Source: Candidatus Altarchaeales archaeon ex4484_96
GTDB taxonomy: Archaea > Altiarchaeota > Altiarchaeia > IMC4 > QMZM01
NCBI GenBank assembly: GCA_002254405.1
Contig: NJDH01000029.1
Coordinates: 1 to 17,824, forward strand
Direction of reading: 5' to 3'
DNA length: 17,824 nucleotides
The notes below the pieces were generated by a model. That model had not been told where the DNA came from. It saw only the letters and a list, made by a program, of their open reading frames with translations, and ran no database searches. Of this stretch, positions 1 through 6,208 are shown one piece after another. Position 1 is the stretch's first letter; each line of letters opens with the position of its first letter. The translations under genes were made by a program, and so were the position numbers.

Positions 1-32
1 TATATATGACCCAATCCCTATTATCAATATAC

Positions 33-57
33 GCCATAGTGGTCTCCCCACTATGGC
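33..57. terminator. Perfect 10-bp stem, 5-nt loop hairpin
   Basis: GCCATAGTGG (33-42) pairs exactly with CCACTATGGC (48-57) around the loop TCTCC. On the plus strand it is followed by a T/C-rich stretch (TATCTCCTTTTC). It could be the 3' end or terminator of a gene left of the window, or part of a small RNA. Archaeal termination relies mainly on oligo-T rather than hairpins, so the role is uncertain; the inverted repeat itself is plain. Confidence 0.45.
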
Positions 58-156
58 TATCTCCTTTTCACAAAGAAATACTTTACGATTTATTCAACAC
101 AGCACTTAATAGGGTAAAATGATTTAAACTACCCTAAAACTGAATCCCACCACCGC

Positions 157-183
157 AAAAAAGACACACAATACACAAAAAAA
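157..183 (-). terminator. Double T-run downstream of the CBS gene
   Basis: Read on the minus strand, T7 (183-177) and T6 (162-157) lie about 50-75 nt beyond the stop codon of the CBS-domain gene. Consecutive T-runs are the usual intrinsic termination signal in archaea. The assignment is by position and composition only. Confidence 0.4.
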
Positions 184-230
184 GCCTCCACTAAGTCACT
201 TCATTCAAACAAACCAACGCACAACAGCAT

Positions 231-653
231 CTATCTGCTGGGATAATACCTGTATTCTCTCTGATAAACCCGCCTCTGCTTCAACTTATTAATACCAACC
301 GACATCGCAACATCCCTCGTCGTGATAATCCCCACAATAGCATTCTTCTCGGTCACAGGCAAACGCCTAACATGATGCTCGCCGAAAACCCTGCTAGCAT
401 CCACTACATCCGAATCCACATCAATCGTATGATTCAAAGACGTCATAACCTCAGAAACACCAACATCCCCTGGAATGCGATTACAGGCAACAACCTTCTT
501 CAAAATATCCCTCTCAGTCAACATACCCAAACCCTGCTCACCCCTAACCAACACAGAACCAATATTCTTCCCAGACATAACCTTCGCAGCATCCAACACC
601 GAACCAGTACCACCCACAACAGTAGTATTGTGCATAATATGTCGGACTTTCAT
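231..653 (-). CDS. Two-CBS-domain protein
   Basis: A 140-residue protein made almost entirely of two CBS motifs, roughly residues 1-60 and 62-125. Each half opens with a V..IM / V.EVMT element and ends in a strand-helix with the usual pattern (GMLTERDILKKVV; GIITTRDVAMSV). Paired CBS motifs form a Bateman module that commonly binds adenosyl nucleotides (AMP, ATP, SAM) and acts as a sensor. No catalytic or DNA-binding domain is attached, and the basic tail (KQRRVYQREYRYYPSR) is short, so this looks like a stand-alone cytosolic regulator whose partner is unknown. The start fits the first CBS strand directly. It diverges from priL; the gap gives no specific clue to function. Family assignment is firm, function is not. 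Confidence 0.88.
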   Translation of the reverse strand: MKVRHIMHNTTVVGGTGSVLDAAKVMSGKNIGSVLVRGEQGLGMLTERDILKKVVACNRIPGDVGVSEVMTSLNHTIDVDSDVVDASRVFGEHHVRRLPVTEKNAIVGIITTRDVAMSVGINKLKQRRVYQREYRYYPSR

Positions 654-689
654 AACAAAAACCCCAATACATTATGGGAAAACAACGAC

Positions 690-698
690 TAAATAATA
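690..698 (+). promoter_or_regulatory. TATA-like box for priL
   Basis: TAAATAATA is centred about 28 nt before the ATG at 722. With the usual archaeal spacing the transcript would begin almost at that ATG. This favours 722 as the priL start over the in-frame ATG at 674, which would lie upstream of the transcript. Confidence 0.4.
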
Positions 699-721
699 AA
701 AAACAAAACAAGAATAATAAT

Positions 722-1690
722 ATGGCAGACATTAATCTCATGATGCTCGCCAAATACCCCTTCCACGAGCAAAGCAAAGAATACGTCACATCACTTGGTT
801 TAAGCATAGCGCAAATGCGGGAGCACCCCATATACGGGAGCAGCTTTGAATTAGGAACACAAAGAGCAACCCAAGCCCTCGAAAACAAACTAACCCACAA
901 AGCCGAAGACAAAATAAGCGCCGAACTATCCATCCTAAGCTTCGCAATAGCGCGAATACTCGTAAACCTAACCCGAAACAAAAGCATCATAAGACGATAC
1001 GCTAAAGCAGAAGCCCAAATGGCGCACGCATTACTACTACGGGAAAAACCAGAGATAATAGAAAACATAAAAACAGATGTAGGTCTAAGAATACAAGACA
1101 ACAAGATATCTTACACCCAATACGTGCATTATGCGAAAGAACTGGCTAAAACCAATCCAAGATGGAAGCTAGTGAACAGGAGAATGCATGAAGGCATAAT
1201 CGGATTAAACAAAGCCGAACAGCTTATAATAATGCAGGAAGCAATACAACAAAAAATCGCTACCCCCATAAACGTCACAAAAACCCCGCATGAATTCAAG
1301 CAAACAGCTGAAAACATCAACCTTAGATACTCAGGGCGGCCAACCGAAATAAGCATGAAAGAATTAGAGCTCAACGCGCTCCCACCATGCATCAAGCAGA
1401 TAATAGCGCAGCTGGAATCAGGGAACGCATCCCACAACAGCATGTTTGTACTAGCAACAACATTAATAGACCTGGGGTTGAAAACCGAAAACATACTGAA
1501 AATATTCTCCCGCTACCCAAGCTACAACGAAGAAAAATCCAGATACCAGATTGAGTTTCTCGCAGGAGAGAAAAGCACAACCCGGTACTCAAGCCCCACC
1601 TGCGCCCGGATAAAAGGATACGGGTTATGTGTTGCTGAATGCAAAATAAAACACCCGCTGATGTACTATCGGGATAGGAAAAAACGCTAA
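722..1690 (+). CDS. priL: DNA primase large subunit PriL
   Basis: The 322-residue regulatory subunit of the archaeal/eukaryotic-type primase. It pairs with the catalytic PriS, stabilises it and helps make the RNA/DNA primer at replication origins and forks. The N-terminus has the family's LAKYPF...EYV segment and the middle is helical. The C-terminal iron-sulfur domain shows the four expected cysteines at about C223 (LPPC), C294 (SPTC), C303 (GYGLC) and C307 (AEC), followed by KHPLMYY. An in-frame ATG at 674 would add 16 basic, Asn/Lys-rich residues not expected in the family. I prefer 722 because a TATA-like box sits about 28 nt before it. PriS is not in the window. The 3' end overlaps the convergent RuBisCO gene by 4 nt. 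Confidence 0.93.
   Translation: MADINLMMLAKYPFHEQSKEYVTSLGLSIAQMREHPIYGSSFELGTQRATQALENKLTHKAEDKISAELSILSFAIARILVNLTRNKSIIRRYAKAEAQMAHALLLREKPEIIENIKTDVGLRIQDNKISYTQYVHYAKELAKTNPRWKLVNRRMHEGIIGLNKAEQLIIMQEAIQQKIATPINVTKTPHEFKQTAENINLRYSGRPTEISMKELELNALPPCIKQIIAQLESGNASHNSMFVLATTLIDLGLKTENILKIFSRYPSYNEEKSRYQIEFLAGEKSTTRYSSPTCARIKGYGLCVAECKIKHPLMYYRDRKKR
1679..1684 (-). terminator. T6 run just after the RuBisCO stop
   Basis: On the minus strand, six T's begin 3 nt after the RuBisCO stop codon, inside the convergent 3' end of priL, where they encode part of its lysine/arginine tail. This is a plausible oligo-T terminator by position; there is no stem. Confidence 0.35.
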
Positions 1691-2907
1691 CAACCCCACT
1701 TATCCAAGGCTCTTTTAAGCTCCATATGGCTGGAAGCGTATTCATTTAATGGCACATCATCCATTACCGCAGCAAGAGATTGTCTGAGGGCCTTAGCGCC
1801 CTTCAATGTTCCATCAGGGTGCCCGTGCACTCCCCCACCAGCTTGGATGATGATATCCTCGCCCAAAATCGAAATCAACTCAGGCAATGAACCCGGGTGC
1901 AGGCCGCCGGAACAAACCGGGAAAACAGGTTTAATACCATATAATTCAGATGTTATCGATTTTTTTATTTCCTCAACCTCAGCCCTCTCGCCCTCCATCT
2001 TGCCTACTACGGTGCCGATATGCAGTTGGTCGACTCCCACGTAACGAGCCATTAAAGCAAGAGCCTTCATAGACAAACCATGACGCTTGTTTCTAGTGTA
2101 AGCCGCATGCATCGCCCGATGAGCGTGTAAAACCAGATCAGAGTCCAATCCCCTGATACTCTGGACAGCGGAAAAACCAGCTGTGACAATATCAATCATA
2201 ACATATCTCCCACTCATCCCCTTAACAAATTCAGCTCTCCTCATCATCTCACATGACTCGGCTGTGATATTGGGCATATACACTTTTTTTTCACCCGTCT
2301 CCTGCTGGGCTGCATCCCTTGCCTCAAGGGTTGCCATAATCCTCTCCTCGAAGGGGTTGAAATCCTGGTTTGTGAGGTTCTCATCGTCTTTGACGATATC
2401 ACAGCCGCCGACCCAGGAATTAAAGGCGACCTCAGCATGTTCTTTAGCGGATAAGCCCACCTTAGGTTTCACGATAGTGCCTAAAAGAGGCCTATCCCTG
2501 ACATCAAGTATCTCCCTCACACCATCTATCCCGTATCTCGGCCCTTTAAATGACGTAGAAAGAGACTTAGGGAAGCTGAAATCCAAAAGCCTGAGGTTGT
2601 TTACGGCCTTCATCCCATAAATGTTGCCCGCTATGCTGGATAAAATCTGGGGCATATTATCCCCCTCAAACAACTCGGTTGGATAAGATATCTCACATAC
2701 AGCCGATTTTTTATCGATAGAGTACACGTGAGGTTTAAGCCGGGATGCGATATCGGGTTTCATTGTTGCGATATCCGTCCAAGTCCCGATAGAAGACTCG
2801 CCCGCTATATGGTTAGCAGCCTCCTCCAGGCTAATGTTGTTTGGCTCCACAAAAAAACGGCATATGACTTCCTCACCAGGAACATAACCGAGGTCAACGT
2901 ACTCCAT
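1687..2907 (-). CDS. rbcL: Form III ribulose-1,5-bisphosphate carboxylase large chain
   Basis: A 406-residue archaeal-type RuBisCO that converts ribulose-1,5-bisphosphate plus CO2 and water to two 3-phosphoglycerates, the last step of the archaeal AMP salvage pathway. The catalytic set looks complete: GTWT (41-44), N95 in AGNIYG, K147 and K149 in TIVKPKVGL, the carbamylated lysine K173 in VKDDEN (metal ligands D175, E176), H261/H263-R264 in HAHRA, H296 and loop-6 K303 in GTVVGKMEGE, SGG 333-335 and GGG 357-359. This separates it from form IV RuBisCO-like proteins. Length and loop sequences fit form III; no small subunit is nearby. It lies 5 nt downstream of the hisB-like gene and is probably co-transcribed with it. 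The partner enzyme, ribose-1,5-bisphosphate isomerase, is encoded at 15134-16069. Confidence 0.95.
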   Translation of the reverse strand: MEYVDLGYVPGEEVICRFFVEPNNISLEEAANHIAGESSIGTWTDIATMKPDIASRLKPHVYSIDKKSAVCEISYPTELFEGDNMPQILSSIAGNIYGMKAVNNLRLLDFSFPKSLSTSFKGPRYGIDGVREILDVRDRPLLGTIVKPKVGLSAKEHAEVAFNSWVGGCDIVKDDENLTNQDFNPFEERIMATLEARDAAQQETGEKKVYMPNITAESCEMMRRAEFVKGMSGRYVMIDIVTAGFSAVQSIRGLDSDLVLHAHRAMHAAYTRNKRHGLSMKALALMARYVGVDQLHIGTVVGKMEGERAEVEEIKKSITSELYGIKPVFPVCSGGLHPGSLPELISILGEDIIIQAGGGVHGHPDGTLKGAKALRQSLAAVMDDVPLNEYASSHMELKRALDKWGC

Positions 2908-2912
2908 TTTAT

Positions 2913-3302
2913 TTAAATCACGCCTTTTGTTGAGGGAATACCCTCGCCGCTAACACTCACTGCGTCGCGTAAAGCCCGGGATAAGGCCTTAAAGCAGGCT
3001 TCAACCCTGTGGTGGTCGTTGGCTCCCTCAACCCGAAGATAGAGATTCATTTTAGCATTCAAGGCCAGTGACTCAAAAAAATGAGCTATATTCTCCTTGG
3101 AGACGTCCCCCAGTTTCGCATTCTTGAATTCAGAGTATCTGATGTCAATAATTGAATAGGGTCTGCCGCCTAAATCAACCGCGCAGGTAGCGCAGCAGTC
3201 ATCCATGGGAGTGTTTATTTTGCCTTCTCCCGCACCATCTAGACTCAAATCAAGTTTTATTTTTGTTTCCCTGGTTTTCCTATCAAAGGATGCGGTTCTC
3301 AT
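2913..3302 (-). CDS. Shortened HisB-like (imidazoleglycerol-phosphate dehydratase) protein
   Basis: A 129-residue relative of HisB, the dehydratase of step six of histidine synthesis, which is normally about 190-200 residues. The N-terminal strand matches (RKTRETKIKLDLSLDG, ending GKINT at 27-31). The sequence then jumps to PMDD (32-35), which normally lies about 65 residues further on. The missing part holds the DHM and HHTxED motifs, the first half of the metal/substrate site. The second half is intact: DLGGRPY (43-49), HHRVEACFKA (97-106) and the C-terminal PSTKG (123-127). IGPD is an internal duplication needing ligands from both halves, so ordinary activity is doubtful. The frame is preserved. 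It precedes RuBisCO by 5 nt and has its own TATA-like box in the 34-nt gap after thpR. It may be a real half-sized protein, a decaying gene or an assembly deletion. Confidence 0.78.
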   Translation of the reverse strand: MRTASFDRKTRETKIKLDLSLDGAGEGKINTPMDDCCATCAVDLGGRPYSIIDIRYSEFKNAKLGDVSKENIAHFFESLALNAKMNLYLRVEGANDHHRVEACFKALSRALRDAVSVSGEGIPSTKGVI

Positions 3303-3324
3303 TTTAGAATTATTTATCTCCCAG

Positions 3325-3333
3325 AAATAAATA
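3325..3333 (-). promoter_or_regulatory. TATA-like box for the hisB-like/RuBisCO pair
   Basis: TATTTATTT on the minus strand is centred about 27 nt before the start codon at 3302, in the 34-nt gap after thpR. It suggests a separate, essentially leaderless transcript for the hisB-like gene and RuBisCO, in addition to any read-through from thpR. Confidence 0.4.
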
Positions 3334-3336
3334 CTG

Positions 3337-3891
3337 TTAACTCAAACGGAAATCCCCAAGCACAGTATAAGCAGGGCCCTTAGGCGATAGATGGCTTTCC
3401 ATTAAAGTAATTCTCTCAACCGTATACTCCCCGAACACCTGCTCGCGGTTTTTGACAAGGATTTCCCTAAGTCCAAGTTTGTTGTTTAAATACTTTACTC
3501 TGGCAAGCGTATAATGGGGGTGGAATCTTTTATCCGCTGTGAAACCGACTTTAATCATTTCTGAGCTGATTTTTTCGTGGATGCTAGCTATTTCATCAAC
3601 CCCCTTTTCGACCCCCAACCAGATAACCCTAGGTCTTTTGTTGTTGGGGAATGCGCCTAAGCCATAAACCCTTAACTCAAATTTTTTATATTCTCTGATG
3701 GGGGCAAGTGCCTTTTCGATATCCGGGATTTTATCCACCTCGACGTTGCCCAAAAATTTCAGGGTTAGATGAACATTATCAGGTTCAACAAGCTTCATTT
3801 TCCCCAAATGCCGTATCTTATCTTGCAACCCGGATAATGTATCATGGAACCCATAAGGCAGGGGCAGCGCGATGAACAATCTTTTTTTCAT
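3337..3891 (-). CDS. thpR: RNA 2',3'-cyclic phosphodiesterase (2H phosphoesterase)
   Basis: A 184-residue member of the LigT/ThpR branch of the 2H phosphoesterases. It opens 2',3'-cyclic phosphate RNA ends to 2'-phosphates and in vitro can join tRNA halves by a 2'-5' bond. Both signature motifs are present: HLTL at 41-44 and HYTL at 126-129, spaced as expected around the active-site groove. The opening KKRLFIALPL strand is typical, as is the family's LMESHLSPKGPAYTVL close to the C-terminus. It is divergent from RNase J, with start codons only 43 nt apart, and is followed 34 nt later by the hisB-like gene. It probably acts in cytosolic tRNA or RNA end processing. The family call is firm; the physiological substrate in archaea is not settled. 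Confidence 0.92.
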   Translation of the reverse strand: MKKRLFIALPLPYGFHDTLSGLQDKIRHLGKMKLVEPDNVHLTLKFLGNVEVDKIPDIEKALAPIREYKKFELRVYGLGAFPNNKRPRVIWLGVEKGVDEIASIHEKISSEMIKVGFTADKRFHPHYTLARVKYLNNKLGLREILVKNREQVFGEYTVERITLMESHLSPKGPAYTVLGDFRLS

Positions 3892-3897
3892 ACATAG

Positions 3898-3923
3898 ATT
3901 AATATGATTGACGTCAAATAAGA
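3898..3923. promoter_or_regulatory. Divergent promoter region thpR / RNase J
   Basis: A minus-strand box TCTTATTTG (3915-3923) is centred about 28 nt from the thpR start. A plus-strand box ATTAATATGA (3898-3907) is about 32 nt before the ATG at 3935. The two core promoters interleave within 43 nt, so binding at one could exclude the other. Based on spacing and composition only. Confidence 0.35.
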
Positions 3924-3934
3924 TAGTATCGAAG

Positions 3935-5221
3935 ATGAAAATAACAGCAGTAGGCGGCTACAAGGCAGTAGGGAGAAACATGACGGGTGTTAGCATAAAA
4001 AACGAAACAATAGCCTTAGACAACGGCATAAGGCTTGACACCCTGCAAATCTATGATGAAGACACAAACCGGCTGAAGAAAAGCTCTATCGCTGAACTGC
4101 AGGAGATGGATATCATCACGGACCCCAGCAGGTTAAGCAACATTAAAGCCCAGGTGGTTTCACACGGCCACTTGGACCACTTCGGGGCGATACCGATACA
4201 TAAGCCTAAGACACCGGTTATCTCAACACCCTATACACTGGATATAACAAAAAAAGAATACCGGGGGGGAAACTACAAGCCTGTGGATTATCTTGAGCAA
4301 ATTGATGCAGGCAGACATTTTGCCGTAGAATTGGTTGAAGTAACACACTCCATCCCCTATGCCTCTATTGTAGTATTACATACGGATGAAGGAATAGTCG
4401 TCTATGCGGCTGATTATCGCCTGGATAATCATTCACTCATAGCCCAAACGGATTATAAGCGGCTGAGGGAGCTGGGTAAAGATAACGTGAAAGCCTTGAT
4501 TGTTGAGTCCACTAGGGTCGCATGTCAGGGTAAAACGCCATCGGAGTCCGTGGTCAGAGCCAAGCTAAGGGATGTGCTGGAGTTTATTGATGGGGGATTG
4601 ATTGTTGCCACAACCTTCTCAAGCCATGTTGAACGGATTCAGGCCATCGTCGACGAGATAGAGAAAACCGGGCGTATGCCGGTTATCATGGGGCGTTCAT
4701 TGTCAAAAAACATTAATTTAGCGAAAAAATATGATTTAATCGATTTACCCTCCGAGTCAAGAATCTGTTCATCAGCTAAGGCTATAAGAAACATGCTGGG
4801 AGAGATAAATAACGGAGCCAGAGAGGATTATTTCCTTATTGTGACAGGGCACCAGGGCGAGCCTGATTCGGTGCTATCCCGGATGATAGACGGGAGATTA
4901 CCCTTCAGGTTTCAAGAAAATGATTCGCTAATATTCTGCGCTAATGTCATCCCAACGCCATTAAATGAGGCAAGCAGGTATGCGCTTGAAACCAAACTAA
5001 GCCACTATGGGGTGAAGGTGTTCGACAGGATTCATGTTTCAGGGCATGCATCCCGGGAAGACCACCGTTACCTGATGAAACTATTAAAGCCCGAGCATAT
5101 TATACCCTGCCACGGCAGCATGATGATGAGAGGCAGCTTCGCTGAGCTTGCGACAGGCCAAGGATACGAGATAGGCTCCAACGTGCATCTTCTAACCAAC
5201 GGTAAAAGCATCGACATATGA
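3935..5221 (+). CDS. rnj: Ribonuclease J, beta-CASP metallo-beta-lactamase family
   Basis: A 428-residue archaeal RNase J, a 5'-to-3' exoribonuclease acting in mRNA turnover and rRNA processing. The MBL fold opens with ITAVGGYKAVGRNMTGV, the usual archaeal RNase J start. Motif 2 is HGHLDH (77-82), followed by THSIP, AADYRLD in place of the common GDFKFD, the beta-CASP segments (ESTRV; TTFSSHVERI; VTGHQGEPDSVLSRM), and the terminal SGHASREDH and IPCHG. The compact length lacking a long C-terminal extension is typical of archaeal enzymes. A TTG at 3908 would add nine residues with no family support, so I use the ATG at 3935. The gene shares a tight divergent promoter with thpR, and purC follows 61 nt later with its own TATA-like box. 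Confidence 0.93.
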   Translation: MKITAVGGYKAVGRNMTGVSIKNETIALDNGIRLDTLQIYDEDTNRLKKSSIAELQEMDIITDPSRLSNIKAQVVSHGHLDHFGAIPIHKPKTPVISTPYTLDITKKEYRGGNYKPVDYLEQIDAGRHFAVELVEVTHSIPYASIVVLHTDEGIVVYAADYRLDNHSLIAQTDYKRLRELGKDNVKALIVESTRVACQGKTPSESVVRAKLRDVLEFIDGGLIVATTFSSHVERIQAIVDEIEKTGRMPVIMGRSLSKNINLAKKYDLIDLPSESRICSSAKAIRNMLGEINNGAREDYFLIVTGHQGEPDSVLSRMIDGRLPFRFQENDSLIFCANVIPTPLNEASRYALETKLSHYGVKVFDRIHVSGHASREDHRYLMKLLKPEHIIPCHGSMMMRGSFAELATGQGYEIGSNVHLLTNGKSIDI

Positions 5222-5241
5222 GCTGAGATAATATTCAGTCA

Positions 5242-5249
5242 TTTAATAA
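5242..5249 (+). promoter_or_regulatory. TATA-like box for purC
   Basis: TTTAATAA lies 34-41 nt before the purC start, in the 61-nt gap after RNase J. A transcript from it would have a leader of roughly ten bases. GGGGTAAG just before the start is only a weak ribosome-binding candidate. Confidence 0.3.
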
Positions 5250-5282
5250 GATGTCCCTATAATTAACATGGGGTAAGTAGAG

Positions 5283-6185
5283 ATGTTGCTTGAAACAAAT
5301 CTTCCATTAAAGCATTACTCGAGAGGCAAGGTGCGGGATATCTATGATTTAGATGATAAGCTTTTGATTATAGCAACAGATAGGATTTCTGCCTTCGATT
5401 GTGTTCTGCCTGATGCAATACCCTGTAAAGGACAGGTTTTAACCCAACTGTCTGCCTACTGGTTTGATTATACCTGCGATATAATCAAAAATCACCTTAT
5501 TTCCACCAACTTAGGGGATTTCCCCGATAGGTTAGATGGGCATTTGAGTGAGCTTGAAGGGAGAACCATGCTTGTGAAAAAAACCGAAAGAATCGATGTT
5601 GAATGCGTGGTCAGAGGCTATCTAGCCGGTTCGGGATTAAGCGAGTATAAGGTGGATGGTACGGTATGCGGTGTTAGGTTGCCCTCGGGTTTAGTGGAAT
5701 ACGAAAAGCTGGATGAACCGATATTCACTCCCGCCATAAAAGCATCAAGCGGACATGATATGAATGTATCCTTTGATGTTATAGCAGATAAAATAGGTAG
5801 TGAACTAGCCGAGAAACTTAAGGAAACAAGCATAAAAATATATGATAAAACATCAAAGCATGCGCAAAAAAGGGGTATAATAATCGCTGACACAAAATTC
5901 GAGTACGGGCTAATAGAAGATGAATTGATTCTCATAGACGAAATACTGACTCCTGACTCATCAAGATTCTGGCCGGCACAAGACTACTGCAAGGGCGTAT
6001 CCCCAAAAAGCTTCGATAAACAGTATGTAAGAGACTATCTAAACGGGCTTGAATGGGATAAAAAACCACCTGCTCCGAAGCTGCCACAGGATGTGATAAA
6101 AAAAACCAAGGAGAAATATCTCAAAGCCTATTTGTTGATAACAGGCAGTAATTTACCCAAAAATATTTATGGTATGAAATGTTAA
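5283..6185 (+). CDS. purC: SAICAR synthetase
   Basis: A 300-residue phosphoribosylaminoimidazole-succinocarboxamide synthase. It uses ATP to join CAIR and aspartate, forming SAICAR in the de novo purine route. Motifs seen in order: GKVRDIYD (15-22, phosphate loop), ATDRISAFD (31-39), VECVVRGYLAGSGL, PIFTPAIKA, and DTKFEYGL followed by DEILTPDSSRFWPA. The length and the C-terminal extension match the longer form, as in the yeast ADE1 type, rather than the ~240-residue bacterial form. No other pur genes are near, so it is not part of a purine operon here. The coiled-coil gene follows after 23 nt. Identification is secure. Confidence 0.95.
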   Translation: MLLETNLPLKHYSRGKVRDIYDLDDKLLIIATDRISAFDCVLPDAIPCKGQVLTQLSAYWFDYTCDIIKNHLISTNLGDFPDRLDGHLSELEGRTMLVKKTERIDVECVVRGYLAGSGLSEYKVDGTVCGVRLPSGLVEYEKLDEPIFTPAIKASSGHDMNVSFDVIADKIGSELAEKLKETSIKIYDKTSKHAQKRGIIIADTKFEYGLIEDELILIDEILTPDSSRFWPAQDYCKGVSPKSFDKQYVRDYLNGLEWDKKPPAPKLPQDVIKKTKEKYLKAYLLITGSNLPKNIYGMKC

Positions 6186-6195
6186 TTTAATTTAA
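6184..6195 (+). promoter_or_regulatory. AT-rich TATA-like stretch before the coiled-coil gene
   Basis: AATTTAATTTAA fills most of the 23-nt gap between purC and the ATG at 6209, about 14-25 nt upstream of that ATG. It could drive a leaderless transcript or simply be AT-rich spacer after the purC stop. Confidence 0.25.
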
Positions 6196-6208
6196 TATTC
6201 TAATCAAG

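Larger units (their letters stand above)
1..230. other. Left-edge non-coding region
   Basis: I see no recognisable gene here. The stretch is AT-rich and holds a perfect inverted repeat (33-57), a weaker one (110-116 with 130-136, 7 bp, 13-nt loop) and two A-runs (157-162 and 177-183). On the minus strand those A-runs are T-runs downstream of the CBS gene. A 38-codon plus-strand frame starts at the ATG at 6, but it has no recognisable motif and runs through the hairpin, so I do not call it. Confidence 0.6.

Noticed and set aside
6..122. Possible 38-codon plus-strand peptide
   Set aside because: It is short, has no homology I recognise, overlaps the perfect hairpin at 33-57 and has no ribosome-binding site visible because the window begins just upstream.
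117..141. Possible C/D box small RNA (ATGATTT ... CTGA)
   Set aside because: The C box does not match RTGATGA and no C'/D' pair or clear guide region is seen.
544..1104. 186-codon minus-strand frame
   Set aside because: It lies opposite the 5' part of priL and overlaps the CBS gene in another frame; no family motif, and priL and CBS explain the DNA.
2183..2620. 145-codon plus-strand frame
   Set aside because: Antisense to RuBisCO, whose catalytic motifs are all in the minus-strand frame.
1687..2907. RuBisCO-like protein (form IV)
   Set aside because: All catalytic and carbamylation residues, including loop-6 lysine, are present, so a true form III enzyme is the better call.
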